Below the pieces are notes generated by a model. It was not told where the DNA came from and ran no database searches. It saw only the letters and a program-made list of their open reading frames with translations. A DNA stretch of 64,000 nucleotides from Pseudomonas sp. JAI120. GTDB taxonomy: Bacteria > Pseudomonadota > Gammaproteobacteria > Pseudomonadales > Pseudomonadaceae. Both the position numbers and the translations under genes were made by a program. Shown here piece after piece: positions 1 to 9,239 of this stretch (position 1 is its first letter; the number at the start of each line of letters is the position of its first letter). The stretch lies in NCBI RefSeq assembly GCF_014207255.1, contig NZ_JACHCZ010000001.1:1417378-1481377 (forward strand). Reading direction: 5' to 3'.

Positions 1-31
1 TGCTTGAGGCGAATGCAGCCCACCGTTGGCG

Positions 32-469
32 TTATGGCTCGGCCGAATAGATGACGGTTTGCGCGCTGTTTTCGGCAACCGCTCGGCGGGTAAAATAGGT
101 GTCGCCTTCGTCGGTGAGGATCTCGTAGTCGGCCTTACGGGCCGGGCTGGCGTGTTTGATGATTTTCAGCACGCGCTGGAACTTCACGCTTTGCGTGCCG
201 TTCTGGTTAGGCCCGGTGAGCACATTGACGCTTTGAAACCAGCCGGCGTGCTGCTTGTTACTCACCAACGTGTGGGTCATCGCCTCGAAACGTTCCAACC
301 GCGTGAAGCCCCACAGGGTCTGTTCCTCGACCGTGGCGCCCGGGGTAGCGGCGCCGGTAAACACAAACAGATTGATCGCCGGGCTGTCTTCGCAAAAGAA
401 GTCGTAAGGGACCAGGCCGTCGACCATTTTCCTGCCGGGCACAAAGCCCTTTTTATGCACCTGAAACAT
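32..469 (-). CDS. Conserved hypothetical protein, 145 aa
   Basis: I do not recognise this protein. It is soluble, with no signal peptide or membrane segment, and is rich in aromatic and charged residues (for example LWGFTRLERFE and VKFQRVLKIIKHA). I chose the ATG at 469 because a GGAGG lies just upstream; an in-frame GTG at 481 would add four residues but would start inside that ribosome binding site. It lies 57 bases downstream of the histidine kinase gene on the same strand, so it may be the last gene of that unit, but nothing in its sequence links it to signalling. The coding call is firm and the function is unknown. Confidence 0.75.
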   Translation of the reverse strand: MFQVHKKGFVPGRKMVDGLVPYDFFCEDSPAINLFVFTGAATPGATVEEQTLWGFTRLERFEAMTHTLVSNKQHAGWFQSVNVLTGPNQNGTQSVKFQRVLKIIKHASPARKADYEILTDEGDTYFTRRAVAENSAQTVIYSAEP

Positions 470-526
470 CGCCACCTCCACTCAATCAAGGGTGACAAGT
501 CTAATGAGGCGCGACGTACAGGGCGG

Positions 527-1810
527 TCAAGCCAATGTAATGTCGTGTAAAGATCGCGCACTGTGCAGGGTGATCTCCACCGTCAGCCCACCGCCCGGCT
601 CGTTGCGCGCGAGGATGTTGCCACCGTGCATTTGCACGGCCCTCGCAGCAATGGCCAGCCCCAGGCCAAACCCCACGCTGGCGTCGCCCACTCCACGCTC
701 GAACGGCTGGAAAATGCTGCGCAGCCGGTCATTGTGGACGCCCGGTCCTTGGTCGGTGATCTGCACCGTGAGGCGGTTCGCGTCAGGGTTGACCTGCGCC
801 GACACGCCCACGGTGGTGTCCGGCCGGGTGTAGCGCACGGCATTGCGGATCACGTTCTCGAAGCAGCGGTACAACAACTCACCGCTGACGCAGGCGATAA
901 ACGGCGGGCACGCCTGCAGGTGCACGCGACAGCCTTTGATGCCCGCTTCGAACTGGGCATCGTCGACGATCATCGCCAGCAATTCGACGATATCCACGGG
1001 CTCGCGCTCAATACTTTCCGGGCGGCCCTGCAGGCGCGCCAGGGTCAGCAACGCTTCGATCAGGGTGTCCATGCGCTCGGATTCACGCTCGATGCGTTCG
1101 AGCATTTCCAGGCGAGCGGCGTCCTGGCGCAACAGGCCGATGGCCGCCTGCATGCGCGTCAGCGGGGAACGCAGTTCATGGGAGATGTCGTGCAGCAGCT
1201 GTTGCTGGGCCTCCACCAGCACCTTCAACTGGTTGGCCATGCGGTCGCAGTCTTCCGCCAGGTCGACGATTTCGTCGCGACGCTTGCCCATGGCGGGCTT
1301 GACCCGGGTTTCGAAGCGTCCCTGGGCCGCATCGCCCATGGCGCGCTTCAGGTAAGCCAGGGGCCAGGCCAGGTAATAGGCCATGTAGCCGCTGAACAGC
1401 GCACTCATCAACGTGCCGATGATCAGCGGGATCTGGTGCCAGGGCCGGTCGGGCGGGTTACCGGGTGCGTGGGTCGACCTGATCGAAAGCGCCAGGCCTT
1501 CCTTGCTGACGACCGCTCGCTCATAGACCGGCTGCGCCACGGGCCCACCTATCAGCAATTGACCGGCACTGTTGTAGACGCCGATGGCCTCATCCGCCGG
1601 GCGCTCCCACACCGCCAGGAGCTGGCCGCCCGCCTCGACACCGAATTGTTGCAGCAGCTTGTCTTCGGCCGCCAACATGGCTTCAACATGCGGGTCATTC
1701 GGCTGGAAACGGCCCAGTTCAAGCACGCCGACGCCCACCAGGAAGGTCAAGGTGGTCGCCAGCCAGAAGGCCAGGAACAGTTTCCAGAACAGCAGGCTGG
1801 GCCGGGTCAT
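527..1810 (-). CDS. Sensor histidine kinase, CpxA-like
   Basis: This is an inner-membrane sensor kinase of 427 residues. A first membrane segment (about 8-31) and a second (about 127-150) enclose a periplasmic domain of roughly 95 residues. A HAMP linker follows (150-200), then a HisKA domain with the phospho-acceptor His211 in the motif HDISHELRSPLTRM. The C-terminal ATPase domain has an N box (NVIRNAVRYT), a DQGPG box and a GFGLGLAIA box, so it should be active. The start ATG overlaps the stop of the response regulator by four bases, so the two are translationally coupled. The general layout resembles CpxA/RstB kinases; the stimulus is unknown, though the BamA paralogue next door suggests envelope stress. 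Confidence 0.9.
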   Translation of the reverse strand: MTRPSLLFWKLFLAFWLATTLTFLVGVGVLELGRFQPNDPHVEAMLAAEDKLLQQFGVEAGGQLLAVWERPADEAIGVYNSAGQLLIGGPVAQPVYERAVVSKEGLALSIRSTHAPGNPPDRPWHQIPLIIGTLMSALFSGYMAYYLAWPLAYLKRAMGDAAQGRFETRVKPAMGKRRDEIVDLAEDCDRMANQLKVLVEAQQQLLHDISHELRSPLTRMQAAIGLLRQDAARLEMLERIERESERMDTLIEALLTLARLQGRPESIEREPVDIVELLAMIVDDAQFEAGIKGCRVHLQACPPFIACVSGELLYRCFENVIRNAVRYTRPDTTVGVSAQVNPDANRLTVQITDQGPGVHNDRLRSIFQPFERGVGDASVGFGLGLAIAARAVQMHGGNILARNEPGGGLTVEITLHSARSLHDITLA

Positions 1811-2490
1811 TCGGCAATCAACAAGTAGCCGAGGCCACGTACGCTCTGGATCCAGGCCTTGGTGTCCGGGCGCGGCCCGAGTTTTTGCCGGATGCTGCTG
1901 ATATGCACGTCAATGCGCCGGTCGTAGCGGGTCAGCGGGCAACCGAGGGCATTGAGTGAGAGGTCCTTTTTACTCACCACCTGGCCGGCGCTGCGGGCCA
2001 GCTCTTCCAGCAGGCTGAACTCGGTGCTGGTCACGCCCAGCTCGAGGCCGTTCCACAGCGCTTGGCGCTTGCCGGGCCACAACACCAGCGCGCCGGTCGT
2101 GATCACTTCGGTGGTCGGCTGGCCCATCGGCTGCACCCTGCGCATGATGGCGCGCAGGCGCGCGACCAGTTCACCGGGGGAGCTGGGCTTGGGCACGTAA
2201 TCATCGGCGCCGAGTTCCAGGCCGGTGATGCGGTCGATGTTGTCGCCACGGGCGGTGAGCAGCACTACCGGCACCTGGCTGACGACGCGGATGCGCCGGA
2301 GCACCTCGATGCCCGAGCGCTGGGGCAGCATGACATCCAGCACCACAATGTTGTAGCGCCCCGACAGCGCCTCCACCTCGCCCTCCTCCCCCGTGTGCAC
2401 AGCCGTGGCCTCAAAGCCTTCGCGCGCGAGGTATTGGCTCAGCATGTCAGTCAATTCCTGGTCGTCGTCGACCAACAGTACGCGGATCAT
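1807..2490 (-). CDS. OmpR-family response regulator, CpxR-like
   Basis: This is a 227-residue DNA-binding response regulator. The receiver domain (1-115) has the acidic pocket DDD at 8-10, the phospho-acceptor Asp52 in VVLDVMLP, and the conserved Lys in VPKP. A winged-helix domain (about 130-225) carries the typical RYDRRIDVHISSIRQKLG recognition region. It is the first gene of the unit with the histidine kinase. It is divergent from the BamA paralogue across a 196-base gap that contains a CpxR-like direct repeat on this gene's strand. I infer that it controls itself and perhaps the BamA gene. The family is certain; equivalence to CpxR is only by resemblance. Confidence 0.9.
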   Translation of the reverse strand: MIRVLLVDDDQELTDMLSQYLAREGFEATAVHTGEEGEVEALSGRYNIVVLDVMLPQRSGIEVLRRIRVVSQVPVVLLTARGDNIDRITGLELGADDYVPKPSSPGELVARLRAIMRRVQPMGQPTTEVITTGALVLWPGKRQALWNGLELGVTSTEFSLLEELARSAGQVVSKKDLSLNALGCPLTRYDRRIDVHISSIRQKLGPRPDTKAWIQSVRGLGYLLIAE

Positions 2491-2551
2491 CTCGGGCTCG
2501 TCAGTGGGGGGGTGCGCATTATCGGCCCGGCATCGGTATCCCAGGCCAAAC

Positions 2552-2566
2552 TTTACCTAACTTGAC
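2552..2566 (-). promoter_or_regulatory. Candidate CpxR-type box
   Basis: On the minus strand the bases read GTCAA-N5-GTAAA. This is one mismatch from the enterobacterial CpxR consensus GTAAA-N5-GTAAA. It lies between the divergent CpxR-like regulator gene and the bamA paralogue, 62 bases before the regulator's start codon. The match is short and binding by this regulator is inferred. Confidence 0.35.
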
Positions 2567-2686
2567 ATTCGGTTAACCGCACCAAACGCCCCTCGCTCGT
2601 ATGCTGGATGTTCACCAGTCTGGCCGCGCGGCGAGTTGTCCATGCGTGCCGGCGCTGCTTGTCGATGTGTTCTGGAAAAGATCTTG

Positions 2687-5053
2687 ATGAATTTTTCGCG
2701 CCTGCTCTGCTCGGTTGCGCTGCTGCTCAATGCCTCACTGGCACTCGCCCAAGGCTTCAAAATCTCGGATATTCGAATCAACGGCCTGCAACGGGTCTCT
2801 GCGGGCAGCGTGTTCGGGGCGTTACCCCTGAACGTCGGCGACGAAGCGGATGACCGGCGCCTGGTGGACTCGACCCGCGCGCTGTTCAAGACCGGTTACT
2901 TCCAGGACATCCAACTGAGCCGCGAAGGCGATGTGTTGATCATCAATGTAGTCGAGCGTCCTTCGATTGCCAGTATCGAGTTCGAGGGCAACAAGGCGAT
3001 TGCCACCGATGACCTGATGAAAGGCATGAAGCAATCGGGCCTTGCCGAGGGCGAACTTTTCCAGCGCGCCACCCTGGAAGGGATACGCAACGAGTTGCAG
3101 CGCCAGTACGTTGCCCAGGGCCGATACTCGGCGTCGGTCGACGCGCAGGTGATGGCTCAGCCGCGTAACCGTGTGGGCTTGAAAATCAAGATCGATGAAG
3201 GTGAAGTGGCGTCGATCCAGCACATCAACGTGGTGGGCAACACGGTGTTCCCCGACGATGCCCTGATCGACCAGTTCACCCTCAAGACCAGCAACTGGCT
3301 GTCGTTTTTCAAGAACGACGACAAATACGCACGGGAGAAGCTGTCGGGGGACCTTGAACGCTTGCGTTCCTATTACCTGGACCGTGGCTATATCAACATG
3401 GATATCACCTCGACCCAGGTCTCGATGACGCCGGACAAAAAGCACGTCTACATCACCGTGAACATCCAGGAAGGCCAGAAATACACGGTGCGCGAGGTGA
3501 AGCTCAGTGGTGAGCTGAAAGTCCCGCAGGACCAGGTCCAGTCCTTGCTGCTGGTGCAGAAGGGCCAGGTGTTCTCACGCAAACTGATGACCACCACCTC
3601 GGAGCTGATTACCCGCCGCCTGGGCAATGAAGGCTACACGTTCGCCAACGTCAACGGCGTGCCGCAGTCCCACGATGAAGACCACACGGTTGACGTCACG
3701 TTCTCCGTCGACCCCGGCAAGCGGGCCTACGTCAATCGCATCAATTTCCGCGGCAATACCAAGACCGACGACAAGGTGCTGCGGCGGGAAATGCGCCAGA
3801 TGGAAGGTGGCTGGGCGTCGACCTATCTGATCGACCAGTCCAAGGTGCGCCTGGAGCGCCTGGGGTTCTTCAAGGATGTGAACGTCGAGACACCTGCGGT
3901 GGCGGGCATCGACGACCAGCTGGATGTGAACTACGCCGTGGAAGAACAGGCGTCCGGTTCGATTACCGCCAGTGTCGGCTTTGCCCAGAGTTCGGGGCTG
4001 ATCCTCGGCGGCTCGATCACCCAGAACAACTTCCTCGGCACCGGCAACTACGCCAGCCTGGGACTGACCCGCTCGTCCTACCAGAGCAAGTACAACATCG
4101 GTTTCACCGATCCCTACTTCACCACCGACGGGGTGAGCCTGGGTTACAACGCGTTCTACAGCAAGACCGACTACAACAAGTACTACGATGACGGGGTGTC
4201 CTATTACGCCATCAATAGTTTTGGCTTGGGCGCCAACCTCGGTTACCCGATCAATGAAACCTCGCGCTTAAACTTTGGCCTGACCGTACAACACGACAGC
4301 ATCGAACCTGGCACCTACAGCGCCGACGAGATCTACGACTTTATCGAGCGCGAAGGCAAGGAGTTCACCAACTTCAAGGCCACCCTTGGCTGGTCGGAGT
4401 CGACCTTGAACAAAGGCGTGCTGGCGACTCGCGGGCATTCGCAAAACCTCAACCTGATGGTGACGGTGCCCGGCAGCGACCTGAGTTTCTACAAAATCGA
4501 CTACACGGGGCAGACGTTCCTGCCTGTCAGCAACAACACATCACTGCGCTTTCACACCAAGCTCGGCTACGGCAGCGGCTATGGTTCCACAGACGGGCTG
4601 CCCTTCTATGAAACCTACACCGCCGGCGGCGAAGGCACGGTGCGCGGCTTTGAAAGCGGCACTCTCGGCCCGCGCAACACCCCGGCTACCGGTGCCTACG
4701 CCAGTGCCGGGCAGGCGTACTACTCGGATCGGGACACCGAGTCGCTGGGCGGCAATATCCTGATTACCGGCGGCGCGGAATACCTGTTCCCGGTGCCCTT
4801 CATCAAAGACAACAAATCCGTGCGCACCTCATTGTTCTGGGACGTGGGGACGGTGTATTCGGACAAGTGCTACCTCAGCACGACACAGGGCTGCGGCAGC
4901 GTGGACCTGGGCCAGATGGCCAGTTCGGTGGGGGTTGGAGTGACCTGGTACAGCCCGCTGGGACCGCTGAGTGTGAATTTGGCCTATCCGATTCGCACGC
5001 CGGAGAACGCGGACAAACAAGTGTTTCAGTTCTCCATGGGGCAGACGTTCTGA
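2687..5053 (+). CDS. bamA: BamA-family outer membrane protein (Omp85 paralogue)
   Basis: The product is an outer-membrane beta-barrel assembly protein of 788 residues, close to the usual BamA length. It begins with a Sec signal peptide ending around ALAQG, followed by five POTRA repeats (about 25-420) and a 16-strand barrel. The conserved loop-6 motif VRGFESGTLGPR is present and the protein ends in Phe (FSMGQTF), both hallmarks of BamA. The ATG at 2687 gives a clean signal peptide; an upstream in-frame ATG at 2636 would bury it under 17 residues. The main bamA of pseudomonads sits between rseP and skp/lpxD, and none of those genes are here, so I take this as a second copy. It may be induced by the divergent two-component system. 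Confidence 0.92.
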   Translation: MNFSRLLCSVALLLNASLALAQGFKISDIRINGLQRVSAGSVFGALPLNVGDEADDRRLVDSTRALFKTGYFQDIQLSREGDVLIINVVERPSIASIEFEGNKAIATDDLMKGMKQSGLAEGELFQRATLEGIRNELQRQYVAQGRYSASVDAQVMAQPRNRVGLKIKIDEGEVASIQHINVVGNTVFPDDALIDQFTLKTSNWLSFFKNDDKYAREKLSGDLERLRSYYLDRGYINMDITSTQVSMTPDKKHVYITVNIQEGQKYTVREVKLSGELKVPQDQVQSLLLVQKGQVFSRKLMTTTSELITRRLGNEGYTFANVNGVPQSHDEDHTVDVTFSVDPGKRAYVNRINFRGNTKTDDKVLRREMRQMEGGWASTYLIDQSKVRLERLGFFKDVNVETPAVAGIDDQLDVNYAVEEQASGSITASVGFAQSSGLILGGSITQNNFLGTGNYASLGLTRSSYQSKYNIGFTDPYFTTDGVSLGYNAFYSKTDYNKYYDDGVSYYAINSFGLGANLGYPINETSRLNFGLTVQHDSIEPGTYSADEIYDFIEREGKEFTNFKATLGWSESTLNKGVLATRGHSQNLNLMVTVPGSDLSFYKIDYTGQTFLPVSNNTSLRFHTKLGYGSGYGSTDGLPFYETYTAGGEGTVRGFESGTLGPRNTPATGAYASAGQAYYSDRDTESLGGNILITGGAEYLFPVPFIKDNKSVRTSLFWDVGTVYSDKCYLSTTQGCGSVDLGQMASSVGVGVTWYSPLGPLSVNLAYPIRTPENADKQVFQFSMGQTF

Positions 5054-5184
5054 AGGTTGTTGCGTGTTGATGCGTTTCCCCTTCTGGGAAAGGCCCTACA
5101 CAGATACCGAACGTCTGGTGAAGCCGCGGTTAGGTATTCTTTTTTATAAAGGAACTCTGCTGTCGAGCCCTGGTCGGCTGATGT

Positions 5185-6075
5185 ATGTATTTTCCTTTCA
5201 CTACGCGGATAGATCGGATGAAACAGACGCCCTTCGTCGAGGCCAAGCCTGTTGCCGACAAAAAGCTGGCTGTGTTTGCACCCGTGTCAGCGCCGTGGCG
5301 TTCAAGCGTACCCTCACTGACCCTGCACGATTTTGCTGCCTGTCGGAATGCCGAGTCAGGTGCAGTTTTTATTATTGCTTCCGGCCCGTCAGCCAAATCA
5401 TTTCCCCTCGAAAAATTTGCACACGTCCCCATGATTACCATGAATGGGGCGATTTCGATGTTTATGAATACCGACATCAAACCGAGTTTTTACGCCTGCA
5501 CGGACAGAAGCTTTTCCACACAACAGCCGGATTTATTCAACTACGCCATGGCGGTCAGCCAAAGGGTCGCGCTATGGGAAGACCATGCGCGATCATCCCG
5601 CGTTCCTTCAACCGGGGAGTTCTACCCGTTATCCAAGGCTACAAAACCGTCGTGGCTCGATGTGGCGCTCGGGAGACAAAAAGAGTTGGTAACCGATCAC
5701 TCCTTGATCACCTTTCGGAAACGGCCGATCGGGTTCAGCAAGGACATGAGCCAGGGCTTTTTTGATGCTCGAACCGTGGCCTACCTGGCGATACAGCTGG
5801 CATTTCACGTCGGGTTCTCCAAGGTTTTTCTGGTTGGAGTCGACCTGAACGAAAACTCGGGAAGGTTTTACGAAACGAAAGACTCCATAAACTCTCCCTG
5901 CGGGCTCGACCAGCACTATGACACCCGCATACTTCCGTCGTTTGAGTTGATGTCCAAGAAAGTCATGGGGGATGACTTCATGGTTTACAACTTATCCGAT
6001 ATTTCGAAAATTCCGGACAGCGTCATTGCGCGTGTAACCGTTGCGCAAGTGGAAGCGATGCTCCAAAAGCCATGA
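5185..6075 (+). CDS. DUF115/GT42-like putative surface-glycan protein
   Basis: This is a soluble protein of 296 residues. Near residues 63-70 it has IIASGPSA, the glycine-serine loop seen in DUF115/MptE-like proteins and related GT42 glycosyltransferases. Further on are FYACTDRSF and VFLVGVDLNE, typical of a Rossmann-like fold that handles a nucleotide or nucleotide-sugar. I infer a role in lipopolysaccharide or another surface glycan, but I cannot name a substrate. Codon use is AT-richer than in the flanking core genes, which suggests acquisition. An alternative start at 5218 removes 11 residues; neither start has a strong ribosome binding site. It follows the bamA paralogue by 131 bases. 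Confidence 0.6.
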   Translation: MYFPFTTRIDRMKQTPFVEAKPVADKKLAVFAPVSAPWRSSVPSLTLHDFAACRNAESGAVFIIASGPSAKSFPLEKFAHVPMITMNGAISMFMNTDIKPSFYACTDRSFSTQQPDLFNYAMAVSQRVALWEDHARSSRVPSTGEFYPLSKATKPSWLDVALGRQKELVTDHSLITFRKRPIGFSKDMSQGFFDARTVAYLAIQLAFHVGFSKVFLVGVDLNENSGRFYETKDSINSPCGLDQHYDTRILPSFELMSKKVMGDDFMVYNLSDISKIPDSVIARVTVAQVEAMLQKP

Positions 6076-6247
6076 AGCAAGGGAGGTTGATGATTAGGAG
6101 CTGCCTTGAGTGTCGCCGGAATAGAACTCGACATTGCCACAGTCAATTATCCACGGTTGACGCGAGCCCTTAGCGACTGGCGCCCTTTCACATACCTTTC
6201 ACAGTCGAGCGTCTAGGGTTAACCCAGCTCCTGGTGAACATCCCTTT

Positions 6248-6275
6248 AAGCCCGCACTCCCCATCGCGGGCTTTT
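6248..6275 (+). terminator. Rho-independent terminator
   Basis: An 8-base stem (AAGCCCGC / GCGGGCTT) with a 10-base loop is followed by a short T-rich tract. It lies about 170 bases after the DUF115-like gene. The bases between that gene and the hairpin (6076-6247) show no gene. Confidence 0.7.
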
Positions 6276-6392
6276 CTTTGCCTGGGATTTAATCGTGTAA
6301 AACCAGGTCAATGCCGGGCCTCCAAATGACGTTTGTATGACGGCGACGCCCTTGATGACGTACTGACGTTTCATCGGTCAAACAGGCTCCTT

Positions 6393-6598
6393 TCAAAGCG
6401 CCTCGGCCCAGCCGCGCAGCACGAACTTCTGGATCTTGCCCGTCGAGGTTTCCGGCAACGGGTGGCTTCGGGATTCTTCAGGTAGCCCTTCATTACTGTG
6501 TTGCCGCGCATGAGGATTTCACCAACGCTGACCCCGTCGCAAGGCACCGGTTCCGGGGTCTGCTGATCGGCGGCAGCCTGTGGTTTGATACTGCACTG
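6393..6598 (-). pseudogene. Remnant of an AMP-dependent acyl-CoA synthetase
   Basis: Two pieces of one enzyme are visible on the minus strand in different frames. Bases from 6598 down to about 6456 read as a segment containing VGEILMRGNTVMKGYLKNPE, the late adenylation-domain motif of acyl-CoA synthetases. From about 6454 down to the stop at 6393-6395 the shifted frame reads PETSTGKIQKFVLRGWAEA, the catalytic-lysine C terminus of the same family. In intact enzymes roughly 100 residues, including the GWFHTGD-type hinge, separate these motifs; here they are fused with a frame change. The N-terminal four-fifths are missing. This is a clear gene relic with no coding capacity. Confidence 0.85.
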
Positions 6599-6599
6599 G

Positions 6600-6656
6600 A
6601 AAAATGCCGCTGCCGTTGATCTAACTTATAGCTAAGACCGTACTAACGCAGCGGCA
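6600..6656 (-). terminator. Hairpin with T-tract, minus orientation
   Basis: An inverted repeat of about 12 pairs (arms at 6605-6617 and 6645-6656, one bulge) is followed on the minus strand by five T. The large loop itself contains a small CTTA/TAAG stem. It begins exactly where the synthetase remnant ends. It could be a terminator, the 3' end of a small RNA, or a rearrangement scar. Confidence 0.4.
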
Positions 6657-6899
6657 CGTTATTGAATGCAGATTTAATTAAGACTCAACTTATCGGCTGA
6701 ACCGAATCATCTATTTAATCCGTGAAATACACTACAACTCGTGAGCGACATTATAAGCAGGGTGAATACCCGCACAAAAAAGCTATGAACCTTACTGTTT
6801 CACCGCGTTAGCCATTAGTCGAATACTGCCTCCCGCGAGCAGGGCCTTATAGTGCGGAGCCTAATCCCCCCCCTATTGAAATAGTTTTGAGTATTTTTA
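6657..6899. other. AT-rich intergenic stretch
   Basis: I see no gene, tRNA or convincing promoter here. Base composition is clearly lower in GC than the core genes, like the rest of this patch. Confidence 0.5.
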
Positions 6900-7133
6900 A
6901 TGTCCCTCAAGCCCCCCACACCGAATGCACTTGCGATTAATGAGGAGCTATTGCATTTAATACAAGCAACCGCTAACGCCCAAACGGCCTGGATGACAAC
7001 CGTCAACCATTTGGAAGCAGCCTGTGATGACGTCTGGCTCGCGCGCATGTGGGAAGTCGAGAACCTGGAAAACCAATACAGGGCCTGCCAGGACCATTTG
7101 TTTTCCTACCTAAAAAAAACCATAAACCTTTAA
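6900..7133 (+). CDS. Small hypothetical protein, 77 aa
   Basis: This is a short open frame encoding a mostly helical, soluble protein (for example INEELLHLIQATANAQ and VENLENQYRACQDHLF). It has no signal peptide and matches no family that I recognise. Upstream, TTGAG is the only weak candidate ribosome binding site. It lies in the AT-rich patch between a gene relic and the chemoreceptor. The amphipathic helices look protein-like, but I regard the gene as only plausible. Confidence 0.4.
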   Translation: MSLKPPTPNALAINEELLHLIQATANAQTAWMTTVNHLEAACDDVWLARMWEVENLENQYRACQDHLFSYLKKTINL

Positions 7134-7466
7134 ATACCTGGTGACGGCCTCCTGTCTTTCGATAGTTAGCCGCAAACATTCTGGCCAGCCAGAACTCGGT
7201 CCTTCTGGATATTCGACTAAAGCACAAGACAACATTGTGGGTCTCAGAGAACCAACTTAGTTTACTAACCACCATCCCCGCCAACGCCTGAAAAACATAA
7301 GGCTGTATCCTTTCAGTAACACTACAGCCCATGAACACCACCTGGCTATATTTTTTCACACAAGGTCCAAGTTGAGGTGTGGAACATGCTGAAAATTAAA
7401 GCACTGGAGGTCTTGGTCGACACTCAGGGGATCAATAATCAACCTGCGTTATTTTCGGGAGTCTGT
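7134..7466. other. Intergenic region before the chemoreceptor
   Basis: No convincing gene is visible. The open frame on the opposite strand (7003-7359) has no ribosome binding site or recognisable motif. The chemoreceptor promoter is presumably here, but I cannot point to clear -35 and -10 boxes. Confidence 0.4.
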
Positions 7467-9023
7467 ATGTTTGGCTGGATCAGCAATATCCGAGTCAGTG
7501 CTAAATTAAGTTGGGGGTTCGGCCTGGTGCTGGGGCTTGCGCTCTTGCTGGCCGCGACCGGCTGGTACGCCGTTGTGACACTGACCGAGCGCGGGCTTAA
7601 GGTTGAAAAAATTGCGCAGATCAGCAACTACACCAAAGACTTGCGAATCATCCGTTTGCGCATCGGTACCAACGCTCCAGCGGATGCCTATCAACCCTTG
7701 CAACAAACCCTGGATCAACTTGCAGCCCATCTGCACAGTATCCGGGAACTGTTTATCGAGCCGATGGATGAAGACCTGATCCAGCAGCAGGAAGATGCGG
7801 TCAACGAGTACGGAAAACGCCTGCACGACCTGTCCACGCCTGACATTGACCAGGCGGCGCTATTTAAACGGATGGGGCAGTTGGGTGACCTGTTACTCGA
7901 CACCACGCAAACCCTCATTCAATCGCAAAATACCAAACGCGATGCCGATGCCGCCTCTGCCAAGACGCTGCTGGGACTCGTCGCGGCCCTGGCACTGTTG
8001 CTGGGTACACTCGCCGCCTGGGTCATCACCCGCCAAATCGTGAACCCACTGCAACACACGCTCCAGGCAGTGAACCGCATTGCCCAGGGTGATTTGACCG
8101 AGCCTGTAAAGGTCGACCGGCGTGACGAGTTGGGCCAACTGCAATCAGGCCTTGCGCAGATGATGCACAACCTTCATGAGCTGATTGACGGTATTCGCTC
8201 CGGTGTTATCCAGGTGGCCAGCGCGGCCGAGCAGTTGTCGGCAGTCACCGAGCACACGAATTCCGGCATCAGCAATCAAAAAGCCGAAACGGATCATGTG
8301 GCCACCGCGATGAACGAGATGACCACCACTGTTCACAACGTCGCACGCAATGCTGAAGAAGCCTCTGCGGCCGCGTCCAGCGCGGATCAACAAGCCTGCG
8401 AGGGGGAGCAAATCGTGGGTGAGGCGATTGCGCAGATCCAACGCCTGGCGGCAGAACTCAACCAGTCGGCCGAAGCGGTGCGCCATCTCCAGGAACAAAG
8501 CGACAAGATCGGCGGCGTACTGGATGTAATCAAAGCCGTCGCCCAGCAAACCAACCTGCTGGCGCTGAACGCGGCCATCGAAGCGGCCCGCGCCGGAGAG
8601 GCTGGCCGTGGCTTCGCAGTGGTGGCAGACGAAGTCCGCAGCCTCGCACTGCGTACCCAGCGCTCCACTGAAGAAATTGAAAGCCTGGTCGCCGGGGTAC
8701 AGAGCGGCACCCACGCCGTCGCCTCAGGCATGGAAAGCAGCCGGGTACTGAGCGAAAGCAGCGTGGAATGCACCCATCGGGCGGTCAATGCGCTGGAGAA
8801 CATCACGGGCAAGGTCTCAATCATTCAGTCAATGAATCAGCAGATTGCCACGGCAGCGGAACAGCAAAGCGCCGTCACCGAGGAGATCAATCGCAGCGTG
8901 ATCAACGTTCGCAACATCTCCGACCAGACGGCCAACACCTGCGAAGAAACCGCAGCGTCGAGTAACGAGCTGGCGCGCTTGGGGCATGAATTGGAGCGGT
9001 TGGTGGAGCGGTTTAAGGTTTAA
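7467..9023 (+). CDS. Methyl-accepting chemotaxis protein
   Basis: This is a transmembrane chemoreceptor of 518 residues. A first membrane helix (about 13-38) is followed by a periplasmic ligand-binding region of about 125 residues, probably a four-helix bundle. A second membrane helix (about 165-187) leads into a HAMP domain and a long cytoplasmic signalling coiled coil. The conserved hairpin tip, [20 protein letters not shown], lies near residue 370. I chose the ATG at 7467 because GGGAG precedes it and the first membrane helix then sits at the N terminus; the frame is open 30 codons further upstream. It acts with CheA/CheW in taxis. The ligand cannot be told from sequence. No C-terminal CheR-binding pentapeptide is present. 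Confidence 0.93.
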   Translation: MFGWISNIRVSAKLSWGFGLVLGLALLLAATGWYAVVTLTERGLKVEKIAQISNYTKDLRIIRLRIGTNAPADAYQPLQQTLDQLAAHLHSIRELFIEPMDEDLIQQQEDAVNEYGKRLHDLSTPDIDQAALFKRMGQLGDLLLDTTQTLIQSQNTKRDADAASAKTLLGLVAALALLLGTLAAWVITRQIVNPLQHTLQAVNRIAQGDLTEPVKVDRRDELGQLQSGLAQMMHNLHELIDGIRSGVIQVASAAEQLSAVTEHTNSGISNQKAETDHVATAMNEMTTTVHNVARNAEEASAAASSADQQACEGEQIVGEAIAQIQRLAAELNQSAEAVRHLQEQSDKIGGVLDVIKAVAQQTNLLALNAAIEAARAGEAGRGFAVVADEVRSLALRTQRSTEEIESLVAGVQSGTHAVASGMESSRVLSESSVECTHRAVNALENITGKVSIIQSMNQQIATAAEQQSAVTEEINRSVINVRNISDQTANTCEETAASSNELARLGHELERLVERFKV

Positions 9024-9186
9024 GGGGCGCAAGGGCGGCTGCCGGTTTACGGTAGCCGTTCGCCCATTAGCTTCAAGAATAGTCTCCAACGGGCAACCCC
9101 ATAAATCCTTCTAACTGGTTAGCTCAGTCGGAACCGGCTAACAATTGCACTAAGATCTGTAGCTTTCGCGGGTTTTGCGCAGGCAC

Positions 9187-9213
9187 AAAAAAGCCGATCT
9201 ATCTGATCGGCTT
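9187..9213 (-). terminator. Terminator after tRNA-Pro
   Basis: On the minus strand AAGCCGATC and GATCGGCTT form a 9-base stem followed by T6. It lies 27 bases after the 3' end of the tRNA-Pro gene. Confidence 0.85.
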
Positions 9214-9239
9214 AAGAGTCTGATTTTACTCAGGAATAA

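Noticed and set aside
563..1828. Long open frame (421 codons) on the plus strand
   Set aside because: It lies antisense to the histidine kinase gene, whose motifs are all intact; the frame is a by-product of GC-rich codon bias.
5064..5765. 233-codon open frame on the plus strand
   Set aside because: It overlaps the DUF115-like gene in another frame, has no recognisable motif, and its composition looks non-coding.
7003..7359. 118-codon minus-strand open frame upstream of the chemoreceptor
   Set aside because: No ribosome binding site or motif, overlaps the small plus-strand ORF, and is in low-GC sequence where such frames arise by chance.
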